NCBI GenBank assembly: GCA_003153055.1
Contig: PMBV01000436.1
Coordinates: 7,608-30,974 of the forward strand
Origin: Myxococcales bacterium
Lineage (GTDB): Bacteria; Myxococcota; Myxococcia; Myxococcales; Myxococcaceae
Reading direction: 5' to 3'
DNA: 23,367 bases
Shown: one piece after another, positions 7,559 to 15,960 of the stretch
Layout: the number at the start of each line of letters is the position of its first letter
Numbering within the stretch: the first letter of the stretch is position 1
Translations under genes and position numbers: made by a program
Notes under the pieces: generated by a model
The model's input: the letters and a program-made list of their open reading frames with translations, nothing else
Told to the model about the DNA's origin: nothing
Databases searched by the model: none

Positions 7559-7713
7559 CCCGCACTTGGCTGGGAGGGCGCCAGTACACCCAACGCGCCC
7601 CCTTGAGAGCCTGCCACGCAACCGCTCCCAGTTCAGAGCGAGCCGGCTGATCTCTCCGCCAGGACGCCTTCTGTGCGCCCCATCTCGGTGGCCAACGCGC
7701 TAACACCACACTC

Positions 7714-8100
7714 ATGCCCATCGTCCACATCCACATCATCAAAGGGCGCCCTCTCGCCCAGCGGCAAGCGCTGCTCTCCGCCGTCCACTCGGCGCTGGTG
7801 GAGGCCTTTCACATTCCTCCCCAGGACTCGAACCAGATTCTCCACGAGCACGAGCCCGAGCACTTCCAATCGAGCAAAGGCCCCTCCTTCACCCTGGTGG
7901 AGATATCGGCCTTCGCCGGGCGCAGCCTCGACGCCAAGCGCGCCCTCTACGCAGCCATCGCGCGAAACCTGGAGCGCGACGCCTCGACGTCGAAGGAGAG
8001 CCTCATGGTGGTGCTCAACGAGCAGCCGCTGGAGAACTGGGGCATCCGCGGAGGGCAGGCGGCCTCGGACGTGAGCCTGGGCTTCCAGGTGAAGGTGTAG
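7714..8100 (+). CDS. Tautomerase family protein (Tautomerase_2 type)
   Basis: A 128-residue protein. It begins Met-Pro-Ile-Val; after methionine removal the N-terminal proline would be the catalytic base, as in 4-oxalocrotonate tautomerase relatives. The sections RQALLSAVHSALVEAFHIP (17-35), ILHEHEPEHF (42-51) and the C-terminal VLNEQPLENWGIRGGQAASD match the Tautomerase_2 family, which has about this length. Members catalyse keto-enol tautomerisation or related reactions; the substrate is unknown. It is monocistronic and converges on the PQQ-repeat lipoprotein gene with only 12 bases between stops. Confidence 0.9.
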   Translation: MPIVHIHIIKGRPLAQRQALLSAVHSALVEAFHIPPQDSNQILHEHEPEHFQSSKGPSFTLVEISAFAGRSLDAKRALYAAIARNLERDASTSKESLMVVLNEQPLENWGIRGGQAASDVSLGFQVKV

Positions 8101-8112
8101 CGCTCCCAAAGC

Positions 8113-9780
8113 TCACTTCCCCTTCACGACCAGGCCGTAGATGCGGTTCCCCCGCGTGGCGAGCACGATTCGGTCATCGAACACGGCGGGAGACGCCTCG
8201 ATGTCTCCCCGCAGCTTCACCGATGCCACGATGGCCCCGGAGCGGGCGTCGAACAGCCGCACCACCCCGCCGATGCCACCCTGAATCAAGTACGTGTGGC
8301 CCGAGGGTGTGTGCACCGCGGTCGGGGAGCTCCACGAGTAGTGCGGAAGCTCGGAGCGCCACACCTCCTTCCCGGTCGCCTTGTCCAGCGCCAGGACCAC
8401 GCCATTCTCCGGGCCTGGACAGCGGGCCAGGGTGAAGAAGACGAGGGAGCTCACGTCGCCGGTGCCCACCACGTTGGTCGCGAAGACTCCGGCGTCAATC
8501 TTCTTTGGGGTACGCGCACCCTGGCAGCTCCGGGTGGCGTCCCACTCCACCTTGCCGGTCAGGCCGTCGATGCGGCGGAGGTGCGTCTGGCCAATGGGCC
8601 CGGTGCGATCGACCTCGCAGCCGGTGTACAGGACCGGCCGGCCCCCCTCGAGGTCCACCGTCACCGAGGCGTCGGTGTCGTCTCCGGCGTCGAAGGCCCA
8701 GATGGGCGTGAAGTGCCTGAGGTCCACCGCCTGAATGAGGCCGCTGTTGTCGCCGAAGAAGGCGAGGTTCCGCACCACGCTGAGGGAGTTCTCCACCCCG
8801 AAGGTGGCCGAGTGCTGGTGCCGGTACCGGTACCGCGTCACCTCCGGGTGCACCGCCAGCGAGAGCGTGATGGGGTCGAAGTTGGTGTTCAACTTCAAGA
8901 GGTAGATGAGGCCGTTCTCTCCTCCGACGACGTAGGTGTCGGTCAGCCGGTTGAGCAGCCCCGAGCTGTCGAAGGCCCCCCAGCTCTGTCGTGGCGCGTC
9001 GCTGTCTTGCCCCGCGAGGAAGAAGACCTCGTGGTGACGAATGAGGTCGTACACCCGGAGCCCGATGGGCACCTGCTGAGGAATGCCCTGCCCCACGAAG
9101 AGCAGCGGGTACCCTCGCGGGTCCACCGAGACGCTGCCCTTGATGGGGTTTCTGGTGTTGAGCGGCGGCCGGGTACGGGCACCAGTGTAGAGGTCGAGGA
9201 AGTAGACGTTGCCGTCGAGCGAGCCCTGGATGACCTCCACCAGGTCTCCCTTGAAGCGCCGGGACCCCAGACGAACCATCGAGTGACGAATGACCTCGGG
9301 CCAACGGACGATGGCGGGCTGGCCGGTCCACCCTGCTCCGCCGAACCAGGGGGCCACGCCCTCACCGGTGCGCACCTGCCAGCCGACCTCCAGCGCGACC
9401 GGCTCCTCGGGAATGGTGCCGAAAGCGCCCCCAATTCGCCGGGGCCCTCCTCGAAAGGTGAAGACCCCATCGATGGTGCTGTACTGGTCAGGGAAGACTT
9501 GGTGGTCCGCCGCGGGGACCCCACCGTCGTGCATCACCCCGCGGGCCAGGTTCAACAGTGAGTCGAGCCGAGGCACCACCTCGTACGGCTCATCGGGTGC
9601 CATCGCCGGAGGGCTCGGTGGCGGCTCGGTCGGCCGGACTGGCTTAGGTTGGCTCGGCCCGGTGGCTCGACGGGGCTCCGGCGGAGGGCTCGCCGACGCG
9701 TCGGGCGTCGACACCGGCGTCTTCGTTGGCGACGAGCACCCCACGCCACAGGCCAGCACCAGCACTCCCAGACGACGCAT
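8113..9780 (-). CDS. PQQ-like beta-propeller repeat lipoprotein
   Basis: A 555-residue exported protein. The N-terminus MRRLGVLVLACGVGCSS is a lipoprotein-type signal; cleavage before one of the two cysteines is likely (VLAC or GVGC, neither a perfect lipobox). A Pro/Ser/Thr-rich linker (about 20-65) follows. The rest contains repeated blade-like units of the PQQ/quinoprotein beta-propeller type, such as GSLDGNVYFLDLYTGA, GGENGLIYLLKL, NGVVLALDKATGKEVW and GGVVRLFDARSGAIVASV. Such proteins bind ligands or other proteins at the outer membrane or periplasm; there is no direct sign of PQQ-enzyme activity. An ATG at 9780 is chosen over an upstream GTG at 9801 because it leaves a standard signal peptide. 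It starts 33 nt after the HMG-CoA synthase stop and may share its transcript. Confidence 0.85.
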   Translation of the reverse strand: MRRLGVLVLACGVGCSSPTKTPVSTPDASASPPPEPRRATGPSQPKPVRPTEPPPSPPAMAPDEPYEVVPRLDSLLNLARGVMHDGGVPAADHQVFPDQYSTIDGVFTFRGGPRRIGGAFGTIPEEPVALEVGWQVRTGEGVAPWFGGAGWTGQPAIVRWPEVIRHSMVRLGSRRFKGDLVEVIQGSLDGNVYFLDLYTGARTRPPLNTRNPIKGSVSVDPRGYPLLFVGQGIPQQVPIGLRVYDLIRHHEVFFLAGQDSDAPRQSWGAFDSSGLLNRLTDTYVVGGENGLIYLLKLNTNFDPITLSLAVHPEVTRYRYRHQHSATFGVENSLSVVRNLAFFGDNSGLIQAVDLRHFTPIWAFDAGDDTDASVTVDLEGGRPVLYTGCEVDRTGPIGQTHLRRIDGLTGKVEWDATRSCQGARTPKKIDAGVFATNVVGTGDVSSLVFFTLARCPGPENGVVLALDKATGKEVWRSELPHYSWSSPTAVHTPSGHTYLIQGGIGGVVRLFDARSGAIVASVKLRGDIEASPAVFDDRIVLATRGNRIYGLVVKGK

Positions 9781-9813
9781 GCAGGGCCGAGGCGGCGACA
9801 CCGGCCGGGGCGC

Positions 9814-11001
9814 TCAGGCCCCCGAGTACATCCGGCGATCGCGCTCCACGCCGAGGTACCGAAGCCCGCTGGTGCTCTCACCGTCGATGGGCTTGGTGTC
9901 GAGCTCCTCGCGGATGCCCATGATGCGCTCATACTCCGGCACCGACACGCGCCTTCGCCGGCCGAGGAGCCCGTCGAGGTCCATCGCCTTCACCCGGGCC
10001 TGGGCGCCCTCGATGACCGTGCCAGTCCAGAACTCGGCGCAGGAGCCCGAGCCGTAGCTGAAGAACCCCAGGCGCTGGCCGTCGAGCGGCCGCGAATCGG
10101 TCGCCAGAATGCTGAGGAGCGAGAGGTACATCGAGCCCGTGTAGATGTTCCCGACCCGCTCCGGCAACGCCAGGCTGGGCTTCACCTGCCGCGCGAAGCT
10201 CGAGGCCGGCTCGGGGTCTTTCTCCAAACCTCGCAGCGCCTCGTGGGCCTTCTTCGCCATCTTCGGGTACGGCACGTGGTAGGCGATGGCGGCCAGCGCG
10301 TCGGTGCTCGGCAGCGGCCCCTCGCCGTTCTCGCTCCCCCACGCCCGGTAGGCGCCGAGCAGCGCGTCGAGGTAGCAGGTCACCGAGTACTGCCCGTCGA
10401 CCAGCGCGTCCTTCGAATACAGGGGCCGCCAGAAGTCCATCACGTCACGGGAGCAGGTGCCCACCTTGGTGTCGAACTCCACCAGCCGGGGCTCGCTCGA
10501 GACGAGCAGCGCCACCGCGCCGGCACCCTGGGTGGGCTCGCCCGCCGTGCGCAGCCCGTAGCGGGCGATGTCCGAGGCGATGACGAGGGCCTTGCGCCCC
10601 TGGTTGCTGCCGGCGCGGATCCAGTCGAGCGCGGTCATCAGCGCCGCGGTGGCCCCGTAGCACGCGTGCTTCACCTCGTAGACTCGGCAGTGCGACGACA
10701 ACCCGAGCAGCCCCTGAACGAAGGACGCGACGGGCTTCGAATGGTCCACCGCGGTCTCGGTGCCGACGATGCACAGCCCGATGTCCGACGGGGCACACCC
10801 TTGGAGGGCGATGCGCGAGGCCTTCACGGCGAGCGTCACGGTGTCCTCGTGGGGGCCAGCCACCGCCATCTGCTTGAGCCCGATGCCCTCGAGGTACTTG
10901 GAGGCTGGCACTGCGCGCGCTTCCGCCAGTTCGGCCATGTCGACGTACTGCTCCGGCACTGCCAGACCCATGGTCTCGATGCCCACACGCACTACGCTCA
11001 T
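9814..11001 (-). CDS. mvaS: Hydroxymethylglutaryl-CoA synthase
   Basis: A 395-residue thiolase-fold enzyme that condenses acetoacetyl-CoA with acetyl-CoA to HMG-CoA, the entry step of the mevalonate isoprenoid pathway; myxobacteria use this pathway. The catalytic triad is visible: Glu82 in GTETAVDHSKP, Cys114 in KHACYGATAAL, and His242 in YHVPYPKM, matching Glu79/Cys111/His233 of the staphylococcal enzyme. GSCAEFWTG near the C-terminus fits the family. The ATG at 11001 is preceded by AGGAG at about 8 bases, which decides the start; an upstream frame to 11067 lacks this. Some myxobacterial HMG-CoA synthase paralogs instead serve polyketide beta-branching, but no polyketide gene is nearby, so the primary-metabolism role is favoured. 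Confidence 0.93.
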   Translation of the reverse strand: MSVVRVGIETMGLAVPEQYVDMAELAEARAVPASKYLEGIGLKQMAVAGPHEDTVTLAVKASRIALQGCAPSDIGLCIVGTETAVDHSKPVASFVQGLLGLSSHCRVYEVKHACYGATAALMTALDWIRAGSNQGRKALVIASDIARYGLRTAGEPTQGAGAVALLVSSEPRLVEFDTKVGTCSRDVMDFWRPLYSKDALVDGQYSVTCYLDALLGAYRAWGSENGEGPLPSTDALAAIAYHVPYPKMAKKAHEALRGLEKDPEPASSFARQVKPSLALPERVGNIYTGSMYLSLLSILATDSRPLDGQRLGFFSYGSGSCAEFWTGTVIEGAQARVKAMDLDGLLGRRRRVSVPEYERIMGIREELDTKPIDGESTSGLRYLGVERDRRMYSGA

Positions 11002-11090
11002 GTCCAGCTCTCCTGTCGAACTCCGCTGTCCGACGATCGAGCTACGACTCCTCGACGGCTTTGTCACCTAGGAAGTACGGCTGACGGGTG

Positions 11091-12266
11091 TCACCAACCG
11101 TGCGCACTGGCGACGCGACGCGGACGCGGTGGCCGGAGCTGTTCGGCGACGCCGAGCGCCTGGGTCAGGTCCATCTCGGTGACCAGGCCGAGGAAGAGGT
11201 CTCCCTCGGTCACCGCCACGTACGGCGTGGTGGCCTCGTTCATCTTGAGTCGAGCGGCCTCGAGCGGCTCCTCTGGGCCGACGATGGGCACCTGGCGACG
11301 CATCACCCCCGCCACGAAGGCCGACGGGCCGAGCTCTCGAAGAGCCCGCTCGAGCTCCCCGCGACTCACCGCGCCGACCAGCCGACCGAAGTGCTCCACG
11401 GCGAAGGCTGCGTAGGGGGTGAACACGAGCGCCTGGGTCGCCTCACCCAACGTGGTTCCCGGCCCGAAGCGCGGCGCGTATGGGTTGAGGGCGTCACGCA
11501 CGCGAACCCCGGCGAGGACGCGCTCCATTCGCACCGAGCGGACCTCGGCGCCCGCGGCCACGAAGACGAAGACGCCGATGAGGCCCAGGACGACATTCTG
11601 GGCGAGGAGCGCCACCACGACGAAGCCGACCGCGAAGACACGGCCGACCAGGGCCGCCCACCGCGTCGCTCGCTCGAGGCCCAAGGGCCACGTCAACAGG
11701 GCGCGAAAGACCCGGCCGCCATCCATCGGCAGCGCAGGCAACAAGTTGAAGGCGACCAGGAACAGGTTGGACACCGACAACAGGCCCACCATCGTCATGG
11801 CGTTGGGGTGCTCGAGGCGCGACACCTCGAACGCCCAGCGGGGCCAGAAGAGCAGCTCCATGCCCCAGTGCCAGCTGGAGAAGAGGGCCAGGCACAGGGC
11901 AATCACCACGTTGACCGCCGGCCCAGCCACCGCCACCACGAGCTCCTGCCCCGGCGTCTTGGGCCGGGCCCCGAGCTGAGCGATGCCACCCAGCGGCGTC
12001 AGGGTGATGTCTCGCACGGGGATTCCATACGCCTGCGCCACCAGCGAATGACCGAGCTCGTGGAGCGTGACCGAGGCGAACATCAAGAGGGTGAGCACCA
12101 CGCCGAACAGCGCGCCCCGCGGCCCGAAGTGCGCCCATTGAGAGGCGCCCAGCAGCACCACGAAGATGAAGGTGAAGTGAAGCTTGATGTCGATGCCCGC
12201 GATGCGAGCGATGCGCAGTGAGCCACCCATGTATTGAGAGGTAACCACCCGGGGCTCGCCGTCCAT
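11091..12266 (-). CDS. Site-2 protease family zinc metalloprotease with CBS domains
   Basis: A 391-residue M50 intramembrane protease. The zinc motif HELGH is at 69-73 within a membrane helix, and the third ligand region NLLPALPMDGG at 174-184. About six hydrophobic segments span residues 30-245. The C-terminal part (about 250-375) has two CBS-like units, the arrangement of SpoIVFB/Rip-type relatives regulated by nucleotide binding. Such proteases cut membrane-anchored regulators such as anti-sigma factors; the target is not evident. Start at ATG 12266 is taken, but ATG at 12230 (MGGSLRIARIAGID) is an equally good alternative and begins nearer the conserved region; neither has a clear ribosome binding site. 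HMG-CoA synthase follows 89 bases downstream. Confidence 0.9.
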   Translation of the reverse strand: MDGEPRVVTSQYMGGSLRIARIAGIDIKLHFTFIFVVLLGASQWAHFGPRGALFGVVLTLLMFASVTLHELGHSLVAQAYGIPVRDITLTPLGGIAQLGARPKTPGQELVVAVAGPAVNVVIALCLALFSSWHWGMELLFWPRWAFEVSRLEHPNAMTMVGLLSVSNLFLVAFNLLPALPMDGGRVFRALLTWPLGLERATRWAALVGRVFAVGFVVVALLAQNVVLGLIGVFVFVAAGAEVRSVRMERVLAGVRVRDALNPYAPRFGPGTTLGEATQALVFTPYAAFAVEHFGRLVGAVSRGELERALRELGPSAFVAGVMRRQVPIVGPEEPLEAARLKMNEATTPYVAVTEGDLFLGLVTEMDLTQALGVAEQLRPPRPRRVASAHGW

Positions 12267-12429
12267 TCAGACCGTCTGGGCAGGCTCGCAGGGCTCAGAA
12301 TTCGTTGGCTTCTTTGGTCGTCGGCTCACCAAAGGGTGCCAGGGGTGACCCAAAGCTCTTCTGGCAAGGTCCTTGCCGAGCGAGCAGCATAGGGCCGCGG
12401 GGGCTCTCCAACTCCAACGAGGAGCGGCG

Positions 12430-13303
12430 ATGACGACTCGACTCGAAGCGGCCTCGGGCGGCACGGTGCAGGGGAGCGGTGGCGCGTCTATCAAGGCCCC
12501 GGCCAACGCCTTCGTGGGTCGCGACGGCCAAGCGGTGGGCGCCGTCAAGGTGCGCGTCACCCGGGTCGACCCCTCGACGGCGGGGGTGCGGCGCGGCGTG
12601 TCCGGCGACTTCACCGCGGTGTCAGGCTCGAGCACGACCATGCTGGAGTCAGCGGGGATGATGGACATCGACGTGCGCTCCAACGGACAGCGGGCCACGC
12701 TGGCCACGGGCAAACAGCTCGAAGTTCGGTTGCCGGTGGCCGAGGGTGAGCCCTCGCCTCCCGCCACGATGGGGCTGTGGAGCTTCGACGACGGCACCGG
12801 CCGCTGGGTGTCGGAGGGCACGGCGACCCTGGACGCCGCCAGCCGCACGTACGTCGCGACCATCGGGCACATGTCCATGTGGAACGTCGACAAACCTTCC
12901 CTCGCCACCTGCGTCGTCGGCCGGGTTCTCGTCGTATTACGGCGCTGATGGTCGGCTCTGCTACCAATCGGAGACAACCATCTCGGGGCTCAGCGCCGCG
13001 CTCACCTACAAGCTCCCCGACGGGGGCACCTACGGCCTGGACCTGTCGGGCAACGCGACGCTGGTGTGCCCCGATGGGAGCCGGGTCTCGCTCCAGAGCG
13101 ACCAGATGAAGGCGGTGCAGGCCTGCGCCCCGCGGAGCACGGTGGACTCGACGGGCAAGCAGTGCTCCGTCAAGTTCCCCGGGAGCTGCACCTCGGGCAG
13201 CGACTGCACGGCCCCCCAGCCCGTGTGTTGCCAATTCAGCGGCTCGAGCTTCTGCACCGAGGCGGCGTCCTGCCGGGCGGTCGACGGAGGCATCCTCCCC
13301 TGA
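12430..13303 (+). pseudogene. Frameshifted myxobacterial surface-type domain protein with Cys-rich C-terminus
   Basis: Two overlapping frames together give one protein. Frame one (12430-12948) has ASGGTVQGSGGASIKAPANAF, a DPSTAG segment, LESAGMMDID, LWSFDDGTGRWVSEGTA and IGHMSMWNVDKP, the order seen in myxobacterial proteins carrying carboxypeptidase-regulatory-like domains. After that motif it drifts into nonsense (VLVVLRR) and stops. The next frame (from about 12910 to 13303) continues with YYGADGRLCYQSETT and a Cys-rich tail (CSVKFPGSCTSGSDC, CCQFSGSSFC). A single-base shift between about 12903 and 12945 joins them. The start ATG has GAGGAG six bases upstream, yet no signal peptide is seen although relatives are usually exported, so the N-terminus may also be lost. 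Alternatively the shift is a sequencing error. Function unknown. Confidence 0.65.
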
Positions 13304-13545
13304 CGCTGCATTCGCGGACGCGCCATATCCGCGCCAGTCGTCCAAGGATCCCCGCGAACGCCTGCCTGCGGTTGGTCAAGCTGACCGCATACGGCGTGTC
13401 GTGGGTTGAGTGGCTGATTGCCCCTTGCAAGCGCTGGCGTGAGCCGATTCGCCTGGTTAGCCTTCATTGTCCAGTTCGAGCAGCTGAGTCGATACCTGTA
13501 GGATGACTACTCCGTTCCGATGATTAATGAAGAGAAGGGCGGGCG

Positions 13546-14421
13546 ATGATTCCAGCCATTCTCGTGCACGGGGGCGTGGGACCACGGCTGCGAGATGACG
13601 ACGAGGAGGCCGCGACGCGCGGCTGTCTCACCGCTGCCCGGGCCGCCTATTCGGTACTCGAGCGCGGAGGGAGCGCGGTCGACGCGGTGGAGGTCGCCTG
13701 TCTCGCGATGGAGGACGACGTGACGTTCAACGCGGGCACCGGGGCGGCGCTCAACTCCGAGGGACACGTCGAGCTCGACGCGTCCATCATGGAGGGCACG
13801 AGCCTCTCGGCGGGCGCGGTCGCCGTCCTCCGCAGGGTGAAGAACCCCATCCATGCGGCGCGAGTTGTCATGGAGCGCTCCGGGCATGTCCTGATGGTGG
13901 GGGTCGGGGCCGAGGCATTTCTGCATGCACAAGGCATCGCATTCGTCGACCCCGCGACCCTCGTCACCGAGCGAGCCCGTCGCCGGCTGACTCGACCAGA
14001 GCACGGGCACGGCACCGTGGGAGCGGTGGCCATCGATGCGCGGGGCCGGCTGGCAGCGGGCACGTCCACCGGAGGTATGTCGGGGAAACGACCTGGTCGG
14101 GTAGGTGATTCACCGCTCATCGGCTGCGGCACCTACGCTGATGACCGTCTTGGCGCTGTTTCGGCGACTGGTTCGGGCGAGCTCATCATTCGCACCACCC
14201 TCGCGCGACAGGCGCTGGAGGGTCTCAAACAAGGCTTCTCTCCTCGAGAGGCTTCCTTGAAGGGCCTCGAAGAGGTCGTTCGCCTGGGGGGTGAAGCAGG
14301 ACTCATCATGGTCACCGCGGAGGGCACGCTGGGGTGCGCCTTCTCGGGGGAGCGAATGGCGCGTGCCTGGATCAAGGGGGTGTCTCCAGGGGGTGGCGTA
14401 CGGCCCGGGAGACGTATTTAA
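13546..14421 (+). CDS. Isoaspartyl peptidase / L-asparaginase (Ntn hydrolase, IaaA type)
   Basis: A 291-residue precursor that should self-cleave before Thr157 (HGHGTVGAVAID) to give alpha and beta subunits, with Thr157 as the N-terminal nucleophile. Other family marks are the start AILVHGGVG, NAGTGAALNSEG (62-73), the LDASIMEG metal/structural loop, and STGGMSGKRPGRVGDSPLIGCGTYAD after the nucleophile, which forms the substrate-binding region. Length fits the family of about 300 residues. It hydrolyses isoaspartyl dipeptides from damaged proteins and/or asparagine. ATG at 13546 follows an AAGGG-type ribosome site within 10 bases. It sits in a plus-strand series but is separated by 242 bases from the frameshifted gene upstream and 109 from the gene downstream, so it may be transcribed alone. 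Confidence 0.92.
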   Translation: MIPAILVHGGVGPRLRDDDEEAATRGCLTAARAAYSVLERGGSAVDAVEVACLAMEDDVTFNAGTGAALNSEGHVELDASIMEGTSLSAGAVAVLRRVKNPIHAARVVMERSGHVLMVGVGAEAFLHAQGIAFVDPATLVTERARRRLTRPEHGHGTVGAVAIDARGRLAAGTSTGGMSGKRPGRVGDSPLIGCGTYADDRLGAVSATGSGELIIRTTLARQALEGLKQGFSPREASLKGLEEVVRLGGEAGLIMVTAEGTLGCAFSGERMARAWIKGVSPGGGVRPGRRI

Positions 14422-14530
14422 TTGAAATACAAGACAAGACTGCTACACAGCTTCTCAGGGTGTCTGGTGGGCAGTCGGTATGTTGTGTCCAGTCCTCAAC
14501 GTTTGATAGAAATCCGCCGTAGGAGAGTGA

Positions 14531-15010
14531 ATGTCCCTCGACAAATTGCTGCAAGACACAGTGCGTGAACAAGTCGCTCTGGCGATCGGCCCGCTGGCCT
14601 CCATCGTGGCCGAGCTGCAGGCACAAGGCGCCATCGTGGCGCGGCTGGCCTCGGCGCTCGGCACCCCGGTTCCCCGCCGGGTTGGTCGGCCGGCGAAGAT
14701 TGACCTGGCGTTGCCGATGCCCGCGGCGAAGCTGGTGGACCGCAAGGGCAAGCGCGCCAAGGCCGTCGTCGCTGCCTCGGAAGAGGGCGGCCCCCAGAAC
14801 TGCGCTCTGGAAGACTGCGGGCGACCGGCTCGAAGCAAGGGCTACTGCGCGGCGCACTACCAGAAGTTCCGCATGCTGCAGAAGACTGGCCGCCTGCCCT
14901 CCGACTGGGTGGAGTTCGCTGCCGAGGGCTCGGTGCAGAACATCACCCTTCCCCGCGGCCGCGCTGGGGCCAAGGCCCTGGCTGACGCCAAGCGCAAGGG
15001 CAAGGACTAA
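14531..15010 (+). CDS. Small basic protein with a C/C/C/H zinc-finger-like motif
   Basis: A 159-residue protein I do not recognise by name. The N-terminal 45 residues form an amphipathic helix (KLLQDTVREQVALAIGPL, then IVAELQAQG) suited to coiled-coil or dimer contacts. A basic segment RRVGRPAK (49-56) resembles an AT-hook. Near residue 91 the pattern CALEDCGRPARSKGYCAAHYQ supplies Cys-x4-Cys-x9-Cys-x2-His spacing, typical of a small zinc-binding fold. The C-terminus is Ala/Lys/Arg-rich (GRAGAKALADAKRKGK). A DNA- or RNA-associated role is plausible but inferred only from composition. Start ATG has AGGAG five to six bases upstream. It stands between the asparaginase and tryptophan dioxygenase genes and ends 110 bases before the latter. 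Confidence 0.8.
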   Translation: MSLDKLLQDTVREQVALAIGPLASIVAELQAQGAIVARLASALGTPVPRRVGRPAKIDLALPMPAAKLVDRKGKRAKAVVAASEEGGPQNCALEDCGRPARSKGYCAAHYQKFRMLQKTGRLPSDWVEFAAEGSVQNITLPRGRAGAKALADAKRKGKD

Positions 15011-15120
15011 CCTGCGAGCGCAGCTGGTCTGATTGGCAACGAGGGCCGGGTGCCTCCTCGAGAGGCCCCTGACCCTGCCGAGACTTCCCTCGCGGCTGCT
15101 GGTGGAGCAGAACCCACCGC

Positions 15121-15951
15121 ATGAATCACCGCGAGCTCGAAGGGTCCATTCACGTCGATCTCCCTCGAGGGGAGACCTACGGCGAGTATTTGCAGCTCGA
15201 TCGACTGCTCGGCGCGCAGCACCCCCGCACCCAGCAACACGACGAGATGCTGTTCATCATTCAGCACCAGACCAGCGAGCTGTGGATGAAGCTCTTGTTG
15301 CATGAGCTCGACCGCGCCCTGGCCTTGGTGAAGCAGGACCAGTTGGAGGCATGCTTCAAAATCTTCGCCCGCGTGGCCCACATTCAGCGCATGTTGTTTG
15401 AGCAGTGGGCGGTGCTGGAGACGATGACGCCGAGCGAGTACTCCCAGTTCCGGGGAGCGCTTGGCCGGGCGAGCGGCTTCCAGTCGTACCAGTATCGAGC
15501 GCTGGAGTTCATGCTGGGCAACAAAGAGCGGGCCCACCTGCTCCCGCATCGCGGTGACGCGGAGGTGCACCGGTGGCTCGAGGCGCGACTCGAGCAGCCG
15601 AGCCTGTACGACGAGTTCCTGCGCTACTTGAAGCGCCACGGACATCTGGTGCCCGACGACCGCGTGGAGCGCGACTTCACCCAACCGTACGAGAAGAGCG
15701 AAGGGGTGGTGAGCGTCTTCAGGCGAATCTACCAGTCGCCCGAGGCGTGCTGGGCTGGGTACGAGATGGCCGAGAAGCTGGTCGATGTTGAGGAGCGGTT
15801 TCAGCTGTGGCGGTTTCGACACCTCAAGACGGTGCATCGAATCATCGGCCACAAGCCGGGCACTGGCGGGAGCAGTGGGGTTGGGTTCCTCAAGAAGGCC
15901 CTCGACCTGACCTTCTTCCCCGAGCTGTGGGACGTTCGCACTGAGCTGTGA
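15121..15951 (+). CDS. kynA: Tryptophan 2,3-dioxygenase
   Basis: A 276-residue heme enzyme that opens the indole ring of L-tryptophan to N-formylkynurenine, the first step of the kynurenine pathway. Distal-pocket motif FIIQHQTSELWMKL carries His49; substrate-carboxylate Arg126 lies in SGFQSYQYRALEF; the proximal heme ligand is His234 in WRFRHLKTV; and the GTGGSSG loop with Thr248 is complete. Length is as usual for bacterial enzymes. The ATG at 15121 gives the family N-terminus (ETYGEYLQLD); GGAG lies 13 bases upstream, somewhat far. It stops 9 bases from the convergent site-2 protease gene. Kynurenine formamidase and kynureninase are not in the window, but the anthraniloyl-CoA monooxygenase at 3797-6052 acts further down the same route. 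Confidence 0.96.
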   Translation: MNHRELEGSIHVDLPRGETYGEYLQLDRLLGAQHPRTQQHDEMLFIIQHQTSELWMKLLLHELDRALALVKQDQLEACFKIFARVAHIQRMLFEQWAVLETMTPSEYSQFRGALGRASGFQSYQYRALEFMLGNKERAHLLPHRGDAEVHRWLEARLEQPSLYDEFLRYLKRHGHLVPDDRVERDFTQPYEKSEGVVSVFRRIYQSPEACWAGYEMAEKLVDVEERFQLWRFRHLKTVHRIIGHKPGTGGSSGVGFLKKALDLTFFPELWDVRTEL

Positions 15952-15960
15952 GGCGCGGCC

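Larger units (their letters stand above)
6749..7713. other. Gene-poor region of about 960 bases with hairpins and a repeat
   Basis: No frame here resembles a protein; open frames are Arg/Pro/Ser-rich and mutually overlapping. Structures seen are a stem at 6942-6969, the 49-bp repeat at 7057-7105, the long hairpin 7094-7135 and a GC-rich hairpin at 7537-7558. The left part must hold the promoter of the minus-strand 6748 run and the right part that of the tautomerase gene, but no clear promoter was recognised. Confidence 0.6.

Noticed and set aside
9649..11415. Long plus-strand open frame across the HMG-CoA synthase gene
   Set aside because: Shadow of a GC-rich gene with clear catalytic residues on the minus strand; composition is Arg/His/Pro-rich.
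13374..13386. GGTCA/TGACC hairpin in the spacer before the asparaginase gene
   Set aside because: Only five pairs with no T-tract or conservation evidence.
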